From a virus, in IMG/VR virus record IMGVR_UViG_3300025449_000025, positions 1 to 39,574 of that record: a DNA stretch of 39,574 bases; one strand, 5' to 3'. Positions 1-6,471 of this stretch are shown in pieces. Below the pieces are notes generated by a model. The model saw nothing but the letters and a program-made list of their open reading frames with translations, was not told where the DNA came from and did not search any database. The first letter of the stretch is position 1. Each line of letters starts with the position of its first letter. A program made the translations under genes and the position numbers.

Positions 1-21
1 AATACGACAAGGATGTTTTGT

Positions 22-95
22 AGGCCTTTAGCATAATTGGTTAGTGCCGCAAACTCATAATTTGTACTGTTCCAGTTCGAGTCTGGAAGGGCCTA
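22..95 (+). tRNA. tRNA-Met (anticodon CAT)
   Basis: A full cloverleaf folds by hand. The acceptor stem is 22-28 with 88-94, the D-stem GCAT (31-34) pairs with GTGC (44-47), and the anticodon stem 49-53 pairs with 61-65. The loop is CTCATAA, giving anticodon CAT at 56-58. The T-stem TCCAG (71-75) pairs with CTGGA (83-87). CCA is not encoded. A1 pairs with U72 and the anticodon stem lacks the initiator G-C run, so it is an elongator Met tRNA, or an Ile tRNA if C34 is modified to lysidine. Pairing continues outside the acceptor stem for nine more base pairs (12-20 with 96-104). Confidence 0.88.
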
Positions 96-148
96 CAAAG
101 CATCTTTGAGCCCAAGTGGGCACCAAATATTATGAAATCAGTAATTAC

Positions 149-226
149 GGTGAGGTGGCAGAGTGGCCCAATGCAAGGGATTGCAAATCCCTGAAACCGT
201 CGGTTCAAATCCGACCCTCACCTCCA
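149..226 (+). tRNA. tRNA-Cys (anticodon GCA)
   Basis: Acceptor stem GGTGAGG (149-155) pairs perfectly with CCTCACC (216-222). The D-stem is GCA (158-160) with TGC (172-174). The anticodon stem AGGGA/TCCCT encloses loop TTGCAAA with anticodon GCA at 183-185. The T-stem GTCGG/CCGAC encloses TTCAAAT. The discriminator is T223 and CCA is encoded at 224-226, unlike the neighbouring Met tRNA. Both tRNAs are on the + strand just ahead of the phosphoesterase gene and may share its transcript. Confidence 0.93.
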
Positions 227-252
227 ATTTTTTTCAATAAAAGGAGCGATAT

Positions 253-870
253 ATGCCTAGTGTATTTTTGGTTAGCGACACGCACTTCGGTCACACGGGT
301 GTATGTCGTTTCACACGCAACGATGGTGTGACAAAATTACGTCCATGGGACTCAGCTGAGGAAATGGACGAAGCAATGGTTAAGGCGTGGAACGAACGGG
401 TAAAACCCACTGACAAGGTCTATCATTTGGGCGATGTTGTCATTAACCGTAAAGCGTTAAAAATCATGTCGAGATTAAACGGCGACAAAGTTTTAATTCG
501 TGGTAACCACGATATCTTTAAGGATGAAGACTACCGTCAATACTTTAGAGAATTACGGGCCTACCATGTGATGAATGGACTTATTTTAAGTCATATTCCT
601 GTTCATGAAGCAAGCCTTGGTAGGTTTGGAAAAAATATACATGGCCACCTCCATGCTAATCAAGTAATGAAGGCTCGAGGAGTAGATGCTCGGTCCGGCA
701 AAGTATTATATAGTGAAACTGAAATTGACCCACGCTATGTATGTGTATGCGTGGAACAACTTCCAGACTTTGCCCCAATATTGTTTGAAGATTTGTTAAA
801 AAATATCAAACAACGAGATATAGATCTTGGATTCAAAGACGACCGCGAATCCATAATGGGCCTGGGCTAA
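253..870 (+). CDS. Calcineurin-like metallophosphoesterase
   Basis: 205 aa. The dimetal phosphoesterase motifs occur in order: SDTHFGH (residues 8-14, the D-x-H ligands), GDVV near residue 61, GNHD near residue 84, then HIPVH and a C-terminal HGHLH. This fits the calcineurin-like superfamily, whose members hydrolyse phosphomono- or diesters in the cytoplasm; small stand-alone versions are common in tailed phages. The substrate cannot be read from sequence (nucleotide, RNA end and cyclic nucleotide are all possible). The ATG has a good upstream AAAGGAG. The 3' end overlaps the opposite-strand homing endonuclease by 38 nt. Confidence 0.9.
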   Translation: MPSVFLVSDTHFGHTGVCRFTRNDGVTKLRPWDSAEEMDEAMVKAWNERVKPTDKVYHLGDVVINRKALKIMSRLNGDKVLIRGNHDIFKDEDYRQYFRELRAYHVMNGLILSHIPVHEASLGRFGKNIHGHLHANQVMKARGVDARSGKVLYSETEIDPRYVCVCVEQLPDFAPILFEDLLKNIKQRDIDLGFKDDRESIMGLG

Positions 871-1552
871 CAGATGACATTTTAGTGGTAGTTCCGTCAT
901 TCCACCAATATGTTCCCTGAGCGTGGTGATTTGTTTTACCTTTTAAGACTGACCCTATTCTTCCCGGAGAATACCCAGTTGGGATAGGGTCAGTCTTAAA
1001 GATCATCTCCTCGTTGGTACCGTCGGTAATCCAATATTTTTGTCTATTAACATTGGCACCTATAATAGCACCGCGGTTGTTGAATGGTAATCTTCCTTTT
1101 TGATATTCCGTGCCTGGTGGCAATTCACTAAACGATTGTTCTATACCGTTGTTCCACCATCGAAGTTTACTTCTAGATATGGATTGTTTTTGTCTTACTT
1201 CTTGAGAAAATACTCTACCATAATTTTGGTGTTCTACACCAGATTTCCAACTGTAGGCTTTACCAACATTGGCATTCAACCAACGGTTATCTTTTAGAAC
1301 TTTTAATTTTTTTAAGACACGACTTTCCCATAATCTGGCTTGATCAACTGAATTAAATGTTCTGCGTATTTTTATTACATCCGGATCGCCGTATTGTTTT
1401 CTAATAGATTTAACTTTATCTGAAGAAGTAAAATACTTTTTCCAAAAATCACTTGGATGACAATGATTGGCAAATCTTACACCGTAGTAGTGTAGGTCTA
1501 ATGCTGTCCAACTTATGTAATAAGTATAAGGAATTCCTGAATAAATATGCAT
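833..1552 (-). CDS. GIY-YIG-type homing endonuclease with NUMOD3-like and repeated C-terminal DNA-binding motifs
   Basis: The frame is open from a GTG at 1609 (258 codons). I choose the ATG at 1552 (239 aa) because a T4-type late promoter at 1613-1620 would start RNA inside the longer frame; an ATG at 1597 is also possible. Numbered on the long frame, the nuclease motifs are YTYYI (28-32), YYGVR (41-45) and probable catalytic E95 in ARLWES. A NUMOD3-like segment follows (GVEHQNYGR then SQEVRQKQSISRS, about 124-147). Three repeats of a W-[IWN]-[NT]-[DN]-G motif with a distal P and GR start at about 150, 191 and 233. Homologues are mobile free-standing phage endonucleases that cut DNA lacking the gene. 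It is the only minus-strand gene in the first 10 kb, which fits insertion. Confidence 0.82.
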   Translation of the reverse strand: MHIYSGIPYTYYISWTALDLHYYGVRFANHCHPSDFWKKYFTSSDKVKSIRKQYGDPDVIKIRRTFNSVDQARLWESRVLKKLKVLKDNRWLNANVGKAYSWKSGVEHQNYGRVFSQEVRQKQSISRSKLRWWNNGIEQSFSELPPGTEYQKGRLPFNNRGAIIGANVNRQKYWITDGTNEEMIFKTDPIPTGYSPGRIGSVLKGKTNHHAQGTYWWNDGTTTKMSSVSPGPLWIRGRL

Positions 1553-1612
1553 GCTGATAAGGTACTTTCTTGTTAGAGTCAGTGGATGTTGACGCATCGC
1601 GACTGGCACTTT

Positions 1613-1620
1613 TATTTATA
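1613..1620 (-). promoter_or_regulatory. T4-type late promoter (TATAAATA) upstream of the homing endonuclease
   Basis: Exact T4 late octamer on the minus strand, 3 nt upstream of the GTG codon of the endonuclease frame. In T4, late RNA begins about 6 nt past this box, which would put the start of the message inside the longest frame and support a downstream ATG (1597 or 1552). This is inferred from motif identity. Confidence 0.6.
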
Positions 1621-1669
1621 CTTTTGGTTAAAAAGATCCAGATAATTTTTTCTACATAAAATAAACAGT

Positions 1670-1783
1670 ATGACTAAACTCGATATTTTAGAGACATCTT
1701 CGAACAGGATAGAAATCAGCGTTATCGAAGCAGAAGGCGGATCAGTAGGATTCAAGAACGGCAATTTCAATACTGCTAATTAA
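1670..1783 (+). CDS. Small hypothetical ORF (37 aa)
   Basis: ATG to TAA, encoding a 37-residue protein beginning MTKLDILETSSNRIEISVIE and ending GNFNTAN. It fills most of the gap between the homing endonuclease and the oxygenase pair and is followed at once by an inverted repeat. There is no convincing Shine-Dalgarno and I do not recognise the family. It could be a real small protein or the remnant of a gene damaged when the endonuclease inserted. Confidence 0.35.
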   Translation: MTKLDILETSSNRIEISVIEAEGGSVGFKNGNFNTAN

Positions 1784-1786
1784 AAA

Positions 1787-1810
1787 TATACCGCACAAAA
1801 ATGCGGTATA
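1787..1810. terminator. Hairpin, terminator-like on the minus strand
   Basis: A 9-bp perfect inverted repeat, TATACCGCA / TGCGGTATA, with a 6-nt CAAAAA loop. Read on the minus strand it is followed by TTTTTAATT, so it resembles an intrinsic terminator for leftward RNA. On the + strand it lacks a U-tract. Its right arm overlaps the late promoter box at 1809-1816. Confidence 0.45.
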
Positions 1811-1816
1811 TAAATA
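1809..1816 (+). promoter_or_regulatory. T4-type late promoter (TATAAATA) for the oxygenase pair
   Basis: Exact late octamer ending 21 nt before the ATG of the first oxygenase, leaving room for an AAGGA ribosome site at about 1827. The position matches known T4 late promoters. It suggests that the oxygenase pair is expressed late although it lies on the early-type strand. Confidence 0.6.
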
Positions 1817-1837
1817 TTAGTAAATTAAGGATATTTA

Positions 1838-2395
1838 ATGCCCGATTCTATTCAAACTTGTTGGTGGCTTAATAGATACGAAGAATATTTATCAGCGTAT
1901 GCCGACGATGTTATTAATGACGAAGAAAATAAATCTATTTTTGATTTATTTTCTAAATTTAAATTTAAAAATGAAGATTATAATTGTGATTTATTACGTA
2001 ATGAACCAGAAACTGCTTGGTTATTTGAAAAAATTACTAGAATTACATCTTATTTAAATAACAGATTTTTTCAATATGACATTGCTTATATTGAAAATTT
2101 GCAATTACATAAAGTAGACAAAGAATCATCAATTGTAAAATTAGATCGTCATAGTCATTTTTGTCATGTTGATAACGGGACAGTTAAGTTAAGTTTTTAT
2201 TTATTTTTATCAGCTCCAGAAGATTATAGTGGCGGTAATTTAGAATGTTATCCTGGTCCAGACCCTGTTACGTTTAGCCAAAATAAATTAAGATTAATTA
2301 TGATTCCTGGTTTTTTATTACGTCGAATTACACCTACAATCGCTGGCACAAATTATATACTAATGGGCAATTTAATCGGCCCCCAATTTAAATAA
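1838..2395 (+). CDS. Degenerate 2OG-Fe(II) oxygenase-like protein (probable pseudoenzyme)
   Basis: 185 aa, clearly paralogous to the next gene: KLSF-Y-LFLS, a DYSGGNLECYPGP segment and a C-terminal IPGFLL...TIAGTN track its KLSF...DYEGGDLVLYPGG...FPSYVL...VTKGSR. The key residues differ. The HxD motif aligns with H105-S-H107 (a nearby H110-V-D112 could substitute with a shifted gap), the distal metal His is R162, and the 2OG-binding Arg is N172. No His follows residue 110, so a normal facial triad cannot form. It probably has no oxygenase activity and may be a binding or structural partner of its neighbour. ATG preceded by AAGGA. The next gene starts 2 nt after the stop. Confidence 0.75.
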   Translation: MPDSIQTCWWLNRYEEYLSAYADDVINDEENKSIFDLFSKFKFKNEDYNCDLLRNEPETAWLFEKITRITSYLNNRFFQYDIAYIENLQLHKVDKESSIVKLDRHSHFCHVDNGTVKLSFYLFLSAPEDYSGGNLECYPGPDPVTFSQNKLRLIMIPGFLLRRITPTIAGTNYILMGNLIGPQFK

Positions 2396-2396
2396 T

Positions 2397-2972
2397 ATGG
2401 CATTTTTAAATTTTCTTAATAATAGTAAGTATCGACCGACTGTTACTGTCAATAATATTTTTTCCAACGAAGAAATAGAATATATTAAAAATATAGCTCT
2501 TAAAAATAATGATAATTTCATGAAAGCAAGAGTCAATGAGGTAAATGAAAAAATTAGAAAGAGTTCAGTATTTTGGATTACAGCAAATTTTCATACAGAA
2601 TGGATTTTTAAAAAACTAGCTGATATTATTATTTCTGTAAATGACGAGTATTATAATTTTGATATAACACACTTTGGAGACTTACAGTTTACAAGATACG
2701 ATGATAAAGAAGAATTTTATACTGCTCATATGGATTTAGAAGAAGATAGCGTTTTCACTAGAAAATTAAGTTTTACTATGCAACTATCAGATTCAAATGA
2801 TTATGAAGGTGGCGATTTAGTGTTGTACCCAGGCGGTCCCGAAATTATTGCTGATCGATCCAAAGGAGCTATCACTATTTTTCCTAGTTATGTTTTGCAT
2901 GAAGTAAAACCAGTTACAAAAGGCTCTAGATGTAGTCTTGTTGTTTGGTTCCGGGGAAATAAACTTCGATAA
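2397..2972 (+). CDS. 2OG-Fe(II) oxygenase (PKHD-type hydroxylase family)
   Basis: 191 aa with an intact site: H111-M-D113 and H168 for iron, R178 (KGSRCSLVVWF) for 2-oxoglutarate, and the typical RKLSFTMQLS and DYEGGDLVLYPGG strands between them. Enzymes of this family couple 2OG decarboxylation to hydroxylation of a protein or small molecule; in T4-like phages the target is usually unknown. The N-terminal about 85 residues are a helical lead-in common to the family. The ATG lies one base after the stop of the degenerate paralogue, so the two are translationally coupled and probably cotranscribed. Confidence 0.88.
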   Translation: MAFLNFLNNSKYRPTVTVNNIFSNEEIEYIKNIALKNNDNFMKARVNEVNEKIRKSSVFWITANFHTEWIFKKLADIIISVNDEYYNFDITHFGDLQFTRYDDKEEFYTAHMDLEEDSVFTRKLSFTMQLSDSNDYEGGDLVLYPGGPEIIADRSKGAITIFPSYVLHEVKPVTKGSRCSLVVWFRGNKLR

Positions 2973-2986
2973 TAAAAGGAATTTAT

Positions 2987-3151
2987 ATGAATAAAATTAC
3001 AGATACACTTAAAAAAGCATTAGAGAAAAAGAAAGGACAACATCACTTAGAAAATAACAATCTTCCCGAAAATATTGTTAAATCTAAAAAACCTGTTGTT
3101 CCCGTTATCACTGGAAAACCTGTTAAAAAATCTTCAGGCAGAGGAAGATAA
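2987..3151 (+). CDS. Small basic conserved-looking protein (54 aa)
   Basis: ATG with a good AAAGGA Shine-Dalgarno, 14 nt after the oxygenase stop. The product is lysine-rich: it starts MNKITDTLKKALEKKKGQHH, has a KKPVVPV core and ends KKSSGRGR. The basic tail suggests nucleic-acid or ribosome contact, but this is inference. It is the last gene of its unit, followed by a strong intrinsic terminator. Ribosome site, coding-like composition and position make it a real gene. Confidence 0.7.
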   Translation: MNKITDTLKKALEKKKGQHHLENNNLPENIVKSKKPVVPVITGKPVKKSSGRGR

Positions 3152-3176
3152 TTTATTTTGTTGTTATAATACAACA

Positions 3177-3209
3177 GCCTTACTAACATTGATTAGTAAG
3201 GCTTTTTTT
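3177..3209 (+). terminator. Intrinsic terminator after the oxygenase unit
   Basis: A 10-bp perfect stem GCCTTACTAA / TTAGTAAGGC, 6-nt loop, then seven T. It ends the oxygenase/54-aa unit and is followed directly by a new promoter. Confidence 0.92.
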
Positions 3210-3213
3210 ATGG

Positions 3214-3242
3214 TTGATTTATCAAATATCTGGTGCTATAAT
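3214..3242 (+). promoter_or_regulatory. Sigma70-type promoter for the methyltransferase
   Basis: TTGATT (3214-3219), 17-bp spacer, TATAAT (3237-3242). It sits between a terminator and the methyltransferase, whose ATG is 24 nt downstream with an AAAGGA site. The -10 is followed by TACA, as in the promoter at 6754-6782. Confidence 0.8.
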
Positions 3243-3266
3243 TACACTTAATACAAAGGATAATAA

Positions 3267-3941
3267 ATGTCTCAAAATTTTTGGAATTTTTTTGAACAAG
3301 AAGCTGAATCTAAACTGGCGAAAAGAGCTATAAGTTTCAGAAAGATTTTTGAATACCTAGATACATTTGAAACACCAATTACAATTGTTGAAACTGGTTG
3401 TTTGCGCCAAATAGGTAATTGGGCCGGCGATGGACAGAGTACATTATTGTTCGACAAATATGTTTCTAGTAAAGGAAATGGGTCCCATGTTTATTCGGTA
3501 GACTTAGATCCCGAAGCTGTCAGTGCTTGCAAAAGTCAAGTAAGTTCAAATGTAACGGTTATTGCCAATGATAGTGTTAACTATCTAAATAGTCTTGCTG
3601 AATCATTTATCAGCAATGACACGCAAATAAGTTTATTATATCTAGATAGTTATGATGTTGATTGGGTATATTGGTATCCTAGTGCCGCACATCATTTAAA
3701 GGAATTAGCAGTAGCTCAAAGATTTATTAATCACAATACTTTAGTTGTGATTGATGATTGTGGGTTACACGGAATGATTTTGCCGCGCGAAGACGATCCT
3801 GCCTTATACACAATCAACGGTGGGATACAAATTGGCGGTAAGGGCAGATTGGTGGCAGAATTAGCCAACCAAATTGGTATTAAACCTATGTTCACTCACT
3901 ATCAAGTTGGGTGGACAGGGTTTGGAAACATTGTAAAATAG
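3267..3941 (+). CDS. Class I SAM-dependent methyltransferase-like protein
   Basis: 224 aa. Rossmann methyltransferase signatures are visible: motif I around ITIVETGCLRQIG (39-51) with a Gly-rich continuation to residue 59, an acidic strand end VYSVDLDP (75-82) for the SAM ribose, LLYLDSYD (123-130) and LVVIDDCG (159-166). It resembles the Methyltransf_24 type found in phage and carbohydrate-modification contexts. The substrate is not evident. It is a single-gene unit with its own promoter; its stop lies beside the -35 box of the moxR promoter. Confidence 0.78.
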   Translation: MSQNFWNFFEQEAESKLAKRAISFRKIFEYLDTFETPITIVETGCLRQIGNWAGDGQSTLLFDKYVSSKGNGSHVYSVDLDPEAVSACKSQVSSNVTVIANDSVNYLNSLAESFISNDTQISLLYLDSYDVDWVYWYPSAAHHLKELAVAQRFINHNTLVVIDDCGLHGMILPREDDPALYTINGGIQIGGKGRLVAELANQIGIKPMFTHYQVGWTGFGNIVK

Positions 3942-3942
3942 G

Positions 3943-3971
3943 TTGACGTAAAAATCAATTAATTATATAAT
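3943..3971 (+). promoter_or_regulatory. Sigma70-type promoter for the moxR-like gene
   Basis: TTGACG (3943-3948), 17-bp spacer, TATAAT (3966-3971); close to consensus. An AAAGGAAA ribosome site and the ATG at 4016 follow after a leader of about 38 nt. Confidence 0.85.
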
Positions 3972-4015
3972 AGAGTTATAGTAAATTTTTAAACCGCAAC
4001 AAAGGAAACACAGCC

Positions 4016-5101
4016 ATGTCAGAAACAAGACAAGTAACATCCGTACAAGCTCGTCGTAGTTTGCTAAAAGCATTCAAACACAAGCGTCCATTATTTTTGT
4101 GGGGTCCTCCCGGAATTGGTAAATCAGAGCTAGTATCTGATATCACAAAAGACTTGAATGGATTTATGATTGATTTGCGTTTAGGTCAAATGGAACCCAC
4201 TGACATTCGTGGTATTCCTTTTTATAATAAAGAAGCAGGTAAAATGGATTGGGCCGAACCAATTGATTTGCCGTCAGAAGAACTAGCCAGTCAATATCCT
4301 ATTGTAGTTTTGTTCTTGGATGAGATGAATAGTGCGGCTCCTAGCGTACAGGCTGCCGCTTATCAATTGATTTTGAATCGACGTATTGGCAAGTATCACT
4401 TGCCCGATAATGTTGTTATGGTCGCAGCCGGCAATCGTGAAAGCGATAAAGGTGTTACATATCGTATGCCTACTCCTCTTGCTAATCGTTTCATACATCA
4501 AGAAATGAAAACTGATTTTGCTTCTTGGCAAGATTGGGCTGTTACCCATAACATTCATAAAGATATTATTGGTTATCTAGGTAGTAATAAACAAGACTTG
4601 TACGATTTTGATCCAAAATCTAGTAGTCGTGCGTTTGCTACACCCCGTAGCTGGAGTTTTGTATCGGAAATTTTGTCAGACGATGATGGTGACGAAGATA
4701 CTATCACTAACTTAATCTCTGGTACTATCGGCGAAGGGCTTGCTATTAAGTTTAATGCCCACCGTAAAATTGCGGGACGTATGCCCAAACCAGAAGATAT
4801 TTTAACTGGCAAGATTACTACATTAGATGTTAAGGAAGTTTCAGCGATGTATTCTTTAGTAATTTCTATGTGTTATGAACTTAAAGATGCCGTAGAAAAG
4901 AAAGTAGCAGACAAAGAATTTCATACAATGGCTGATTATTTCTTCTCTTATATGATGAAAAACTTTGAAACTGAATTAGTTGTTATGGGAGCGAGAATTG
5001 CGTTGACAGTTTACAACTTACCATTCCAGCCAACTAAGTTGAAAAACTTTGACGACTTCCACAAAAAGTACGGAAAATATATCTTACAAGCTTCGGCTTA
5101 A
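4016..5101 (+). CDS. MoxR-family AAA+ ATPase
   Basis: 361 aa. Walker A is GPPGIGKS (30-37), Walker B VVLFLDE (97-103), sensor 1 VMVAAGN (134-140), and the PLANRF motif carries the probable Arg finger R158. MoxR ATPases act as ATP-driven chaperones that remodel or insert metals or cofactors into client complexes, usually with a VWA-domain partner. A suitable partner lies 1.7 kb downstream (6814-8094), separated by six small genes. It has its own promoter and a terminator-like hairpin after the stop, so the two can be expressed independently. The phage client is unknown. Confidence 0.9.
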   Translation: MSETRQVTSVQARRSLLKAFKHKRPLFLWGPPGIGKSELVSDITKDLNGFMIDLRLGQMEPTDIRGIPFYNKEAGKMDWAEPIDLPSEELASQYPIVVLFLDEMNSAAPSVQAAAYQLILNRRIGKYHLPDNVVMVAAGNRESDKGVTYRMPTPLANRFIHQEMKTDFASWQDWAVTHNIHKDIIGYLGSNKQDLYDFDPKSSSRAFATPRSWSFVSEILSDDDGDEDTITNLISGTIGEGLAIKFNAHRKIAGRMPKPEDILTGKITTLDVKEVSAMYSLVISMCYELKDAVEKKVADKEFHTMADYFFSYMMKNFETELVVMGARIALTVYNLPFQPTKLKNFDDFHKKYGKYILQASA

Positions 5102-5106
5102 CAGTT

Positions 5107-5160
5107 AAGGGGCGGGGCGAGTAATAACACATGGCTGTGTTGCTCTGCCCCTTATTATTT
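5107..5160 (+). terminator. Imperfect hairpin terminator after moxR
   Basis: AAGGGGC (5107-5113) pairs with GCCCCTT (5147-5153). Inside are GAG/CTC and AACACA/TGTGTT pairs around a short tip. It is followed by ATTATTTT, a weak U-tract, so read-through into the small-gene array is plausible. Confidence 0.65.
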
Positions 5161-5161
5161 T

Positions 5162-5404
5162 ATGGAATACACATTAGTCGAAACTGATTATGTAGACTAC
5201 ATACATTGTATATACTTTCCAAAGTTATTAGATTTTCATAAAGTAAGAGTATGGTGTTCAGAAACTTATGGGCATGCCAATCTTGACAGCACCCGAACTA
5301 TAGCATTTACTGAAAAATGGGGATTTAAAATAATATACGGTCATTATAATATCTATTTTTTTAGTGATAAAGAATTAAATTGGTTTAATTTGAGGTGGTC
5401 ATGA
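5162..5404 (+). CDS. Small paralogue-family protein 1 (LRWS tail)
   Basis: 80 aa. A central VRVWCSETYGHANLD matches VRKWCWETWGASAELD of the sixth gene in this array, and it ends YFFSDKELNWFNLRWS, the family's C-terminal D-x-E-x(4)-F-x-L-R-W pattern. The fold is probably one small alpha/beta domain: a Trp-bearing helix, strands, then a final helix. Function unknown. The start lies right after the moxR hairpin without a clear Shine-Dalgarno. The stop TGA overlaps the next start, and the codons for LRW supply the next gene's GAGG site. Confidence 0.72.
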   Translation: MEYTLVETDYVDYIHCIYFPKLLDFHKVRVWCSETYGHANLDSTRTIAFTEKWGFKIIYGHYNIYFFSDKELNWFNLRWS

Positions 5405-5673
5405 ATTATTATTACGAATTAAGAGAAGGAACTAAAGTATTTGGACAAGATATGGGGCGTTATTTAGTAATGCCTGATTGCAGTCCGGCTACTGGCGGGT
5501 ATATGAATTATAGTATACACGATTCGGCTCTTGAAGCAAGTTCAAGAGTTTGGATGGAGAATGTTAACGGCGTCACACTTGTCAAAAACGAAGTCCCTAA
5601 GACTTCGTTTACCGAAGTACACAATATAAAAGAATTTATGTGGATTAAACTACGTGCCAAAACATTAAAATGA
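5401..5673 (+). CDS. Small paralogue-family protein 2
   Basis: 90 aa from the ATG at 5401, chosen over the GTG at 5395 because the ATG overlaps the upstream stop as ATGA and has GAGG at a proper distance. It starts MNYYYELREGTKVF and ends with IKEFMWIKLRAK, a weak version of the family's C-terminal helix motif. The middle has ASSRVWMENVNG in place of the Trp helix. It is the most diverged of the six. Function unknown. It ends in ATGA overlap with the next gene. Confidence 0.65.
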   Translation: MNYYYELREGTKVFGQDMGRYLVMPDCSPATGGYMNYSIHDSALEASSRVWMENVNGVTLVKNEVPKTSFTEVHNIKEFMWIKLRAKTLK

Positions 5674-5906
5674 TTCAAAGAGTAGATCCTACCGCTAAAT
5701 TATTAGAAGGTAAATTCAAACTTATTGGTAGTACATTTCAACCATCATTGTTTATAGTTGATTATGTATGGTGGGAAGAAAATACATTTGAAATTTTAGA
5801 ATGGATGGATAAATGTTTACCAAAAGGCCGAACACATCAAAAAGGTATGATTATAGAATTTGATAATGATAGAGATCGTATGTCATTTTTATTGAGATGG
5901 TCATGA
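5670..5906 (+). CDS. Small paralogue-family protein 3 (LRWS tail)
   Basis: 78 aa. Contains FEILEWMDKCLPKG, aligning with the Trp helix of its neighbours, and ends FDNDRDRMSFLLRWS, nearly the same tail as gene 1. Starts by ATGA overlap with gene 2 and ends by overlap with gene 4. The 3'-junction sequence TTGAGATGGTCATGA differs at one base from the gene 1/2 junction. Function unknown. Confidence 0.68.
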   Translation: MIQRVDPTAKLLEGKFKLIGSTFQPSLFIVDYVWWEENTFEILEWMDKCLPKGRTHQKGMIIEFDNDRDRMSFLLRWS

Positions 5907-6163
5907 GTTGTAATGCATATTACGCCAATACATTTGCTCGAATTGATACTATTATTGGGTATAGAGGTATTATATGGCAAAAAATTGCCGGTGCTAAAAA
6001 AGAATTTGATCAATTAGACTCATATAATAAAGATTTTTCTGAATGGATTAAAGATACATATGGTATCAATCTTAAATTTGATGATCATGGTATGGTAAGA
6101 CTTGATAGTTCCATAGTTGATGAACAAAAATATCTAATATTTTTACTAAAATATGGTAACTAA
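5903..6163 (+). CDS. Small paralogue-family protein 4
   Basis: 86 aa from the ATG at 5903, which overlaps the previous stop; an in-frame ATG at 5897 is the alternative. Features are FSEWIKDTYGINLKF in the middle, matching the Trp helix plus Gly turn, and a C-terminal DEQKYLIFLLKYGN tail in the place of the LRWS motif. Function unknown. It stops 2 nt before gene 5. Confidence 0.66.
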   Translation: MSCNAYYANTFARIDTIIGYRGIIWQKIAGAKKEFDQLDSYNKDFSEWIKDTYGINLKFDDHGMVRLDSSIVDEQKYLIFLLKYGN

Positions 6164-6165
6164 AA

Positions 6166-6471
6166 ATGAACGTTGAAATTAAATACAATTTGATAATTTT
6201 TAAAAAGCCAAGAGAGTGGCATGAAATAAAAAATCAAATTGAACAAGATTTTGGAAAAGGTATTTTTTTAATTTCTTGGCGTACCAAAAGAGATCTTGGA
6301 TTCACTGTTAGACATCATGTAGGACTACACCCTTTTGACGAAGATGAAAAAAATAAAGTATTATCTGGGCGTTTTTATTATCAAGAAGAAGTTCATTTAG
6401 ATTTTTATACTGAATCGGCTATATCTTGGTTTTGTTTAAAATATTTTAATAAAAATTATGAAGAAATTTAA
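6166..6471 (+). CDS. Small paralogue-family protein 5
   Basis: 101 aa. Starts MNVEIKYNLIIFKKPREWHE. A Trp helix EWHEIKNQIEQDFGKG lies near the N-terminus and the tail is FYTESAISWFCLKYFNK, the family's final-helix pattern. It has a longer central insert with two His (RHHVGLH). Function unknown. It overlaps the next gene by 14 nt. Confidence 0.66.
   Translation: MNVEIKYNLIIFKKPREWHEIKNQIEQDFGKGIFLISWRTKRDLGFTVRHHVGLHPFDEDEKNKVLSGRFYYQEEVHLDFYTESAISWFCLKYFNKNYEEI

Noticed and set aside
3165-3170. TATAAT before the terminator at 3177
   Set aside because: No -35 box at a fitting distance, and any RNA would run straight into the terminator.
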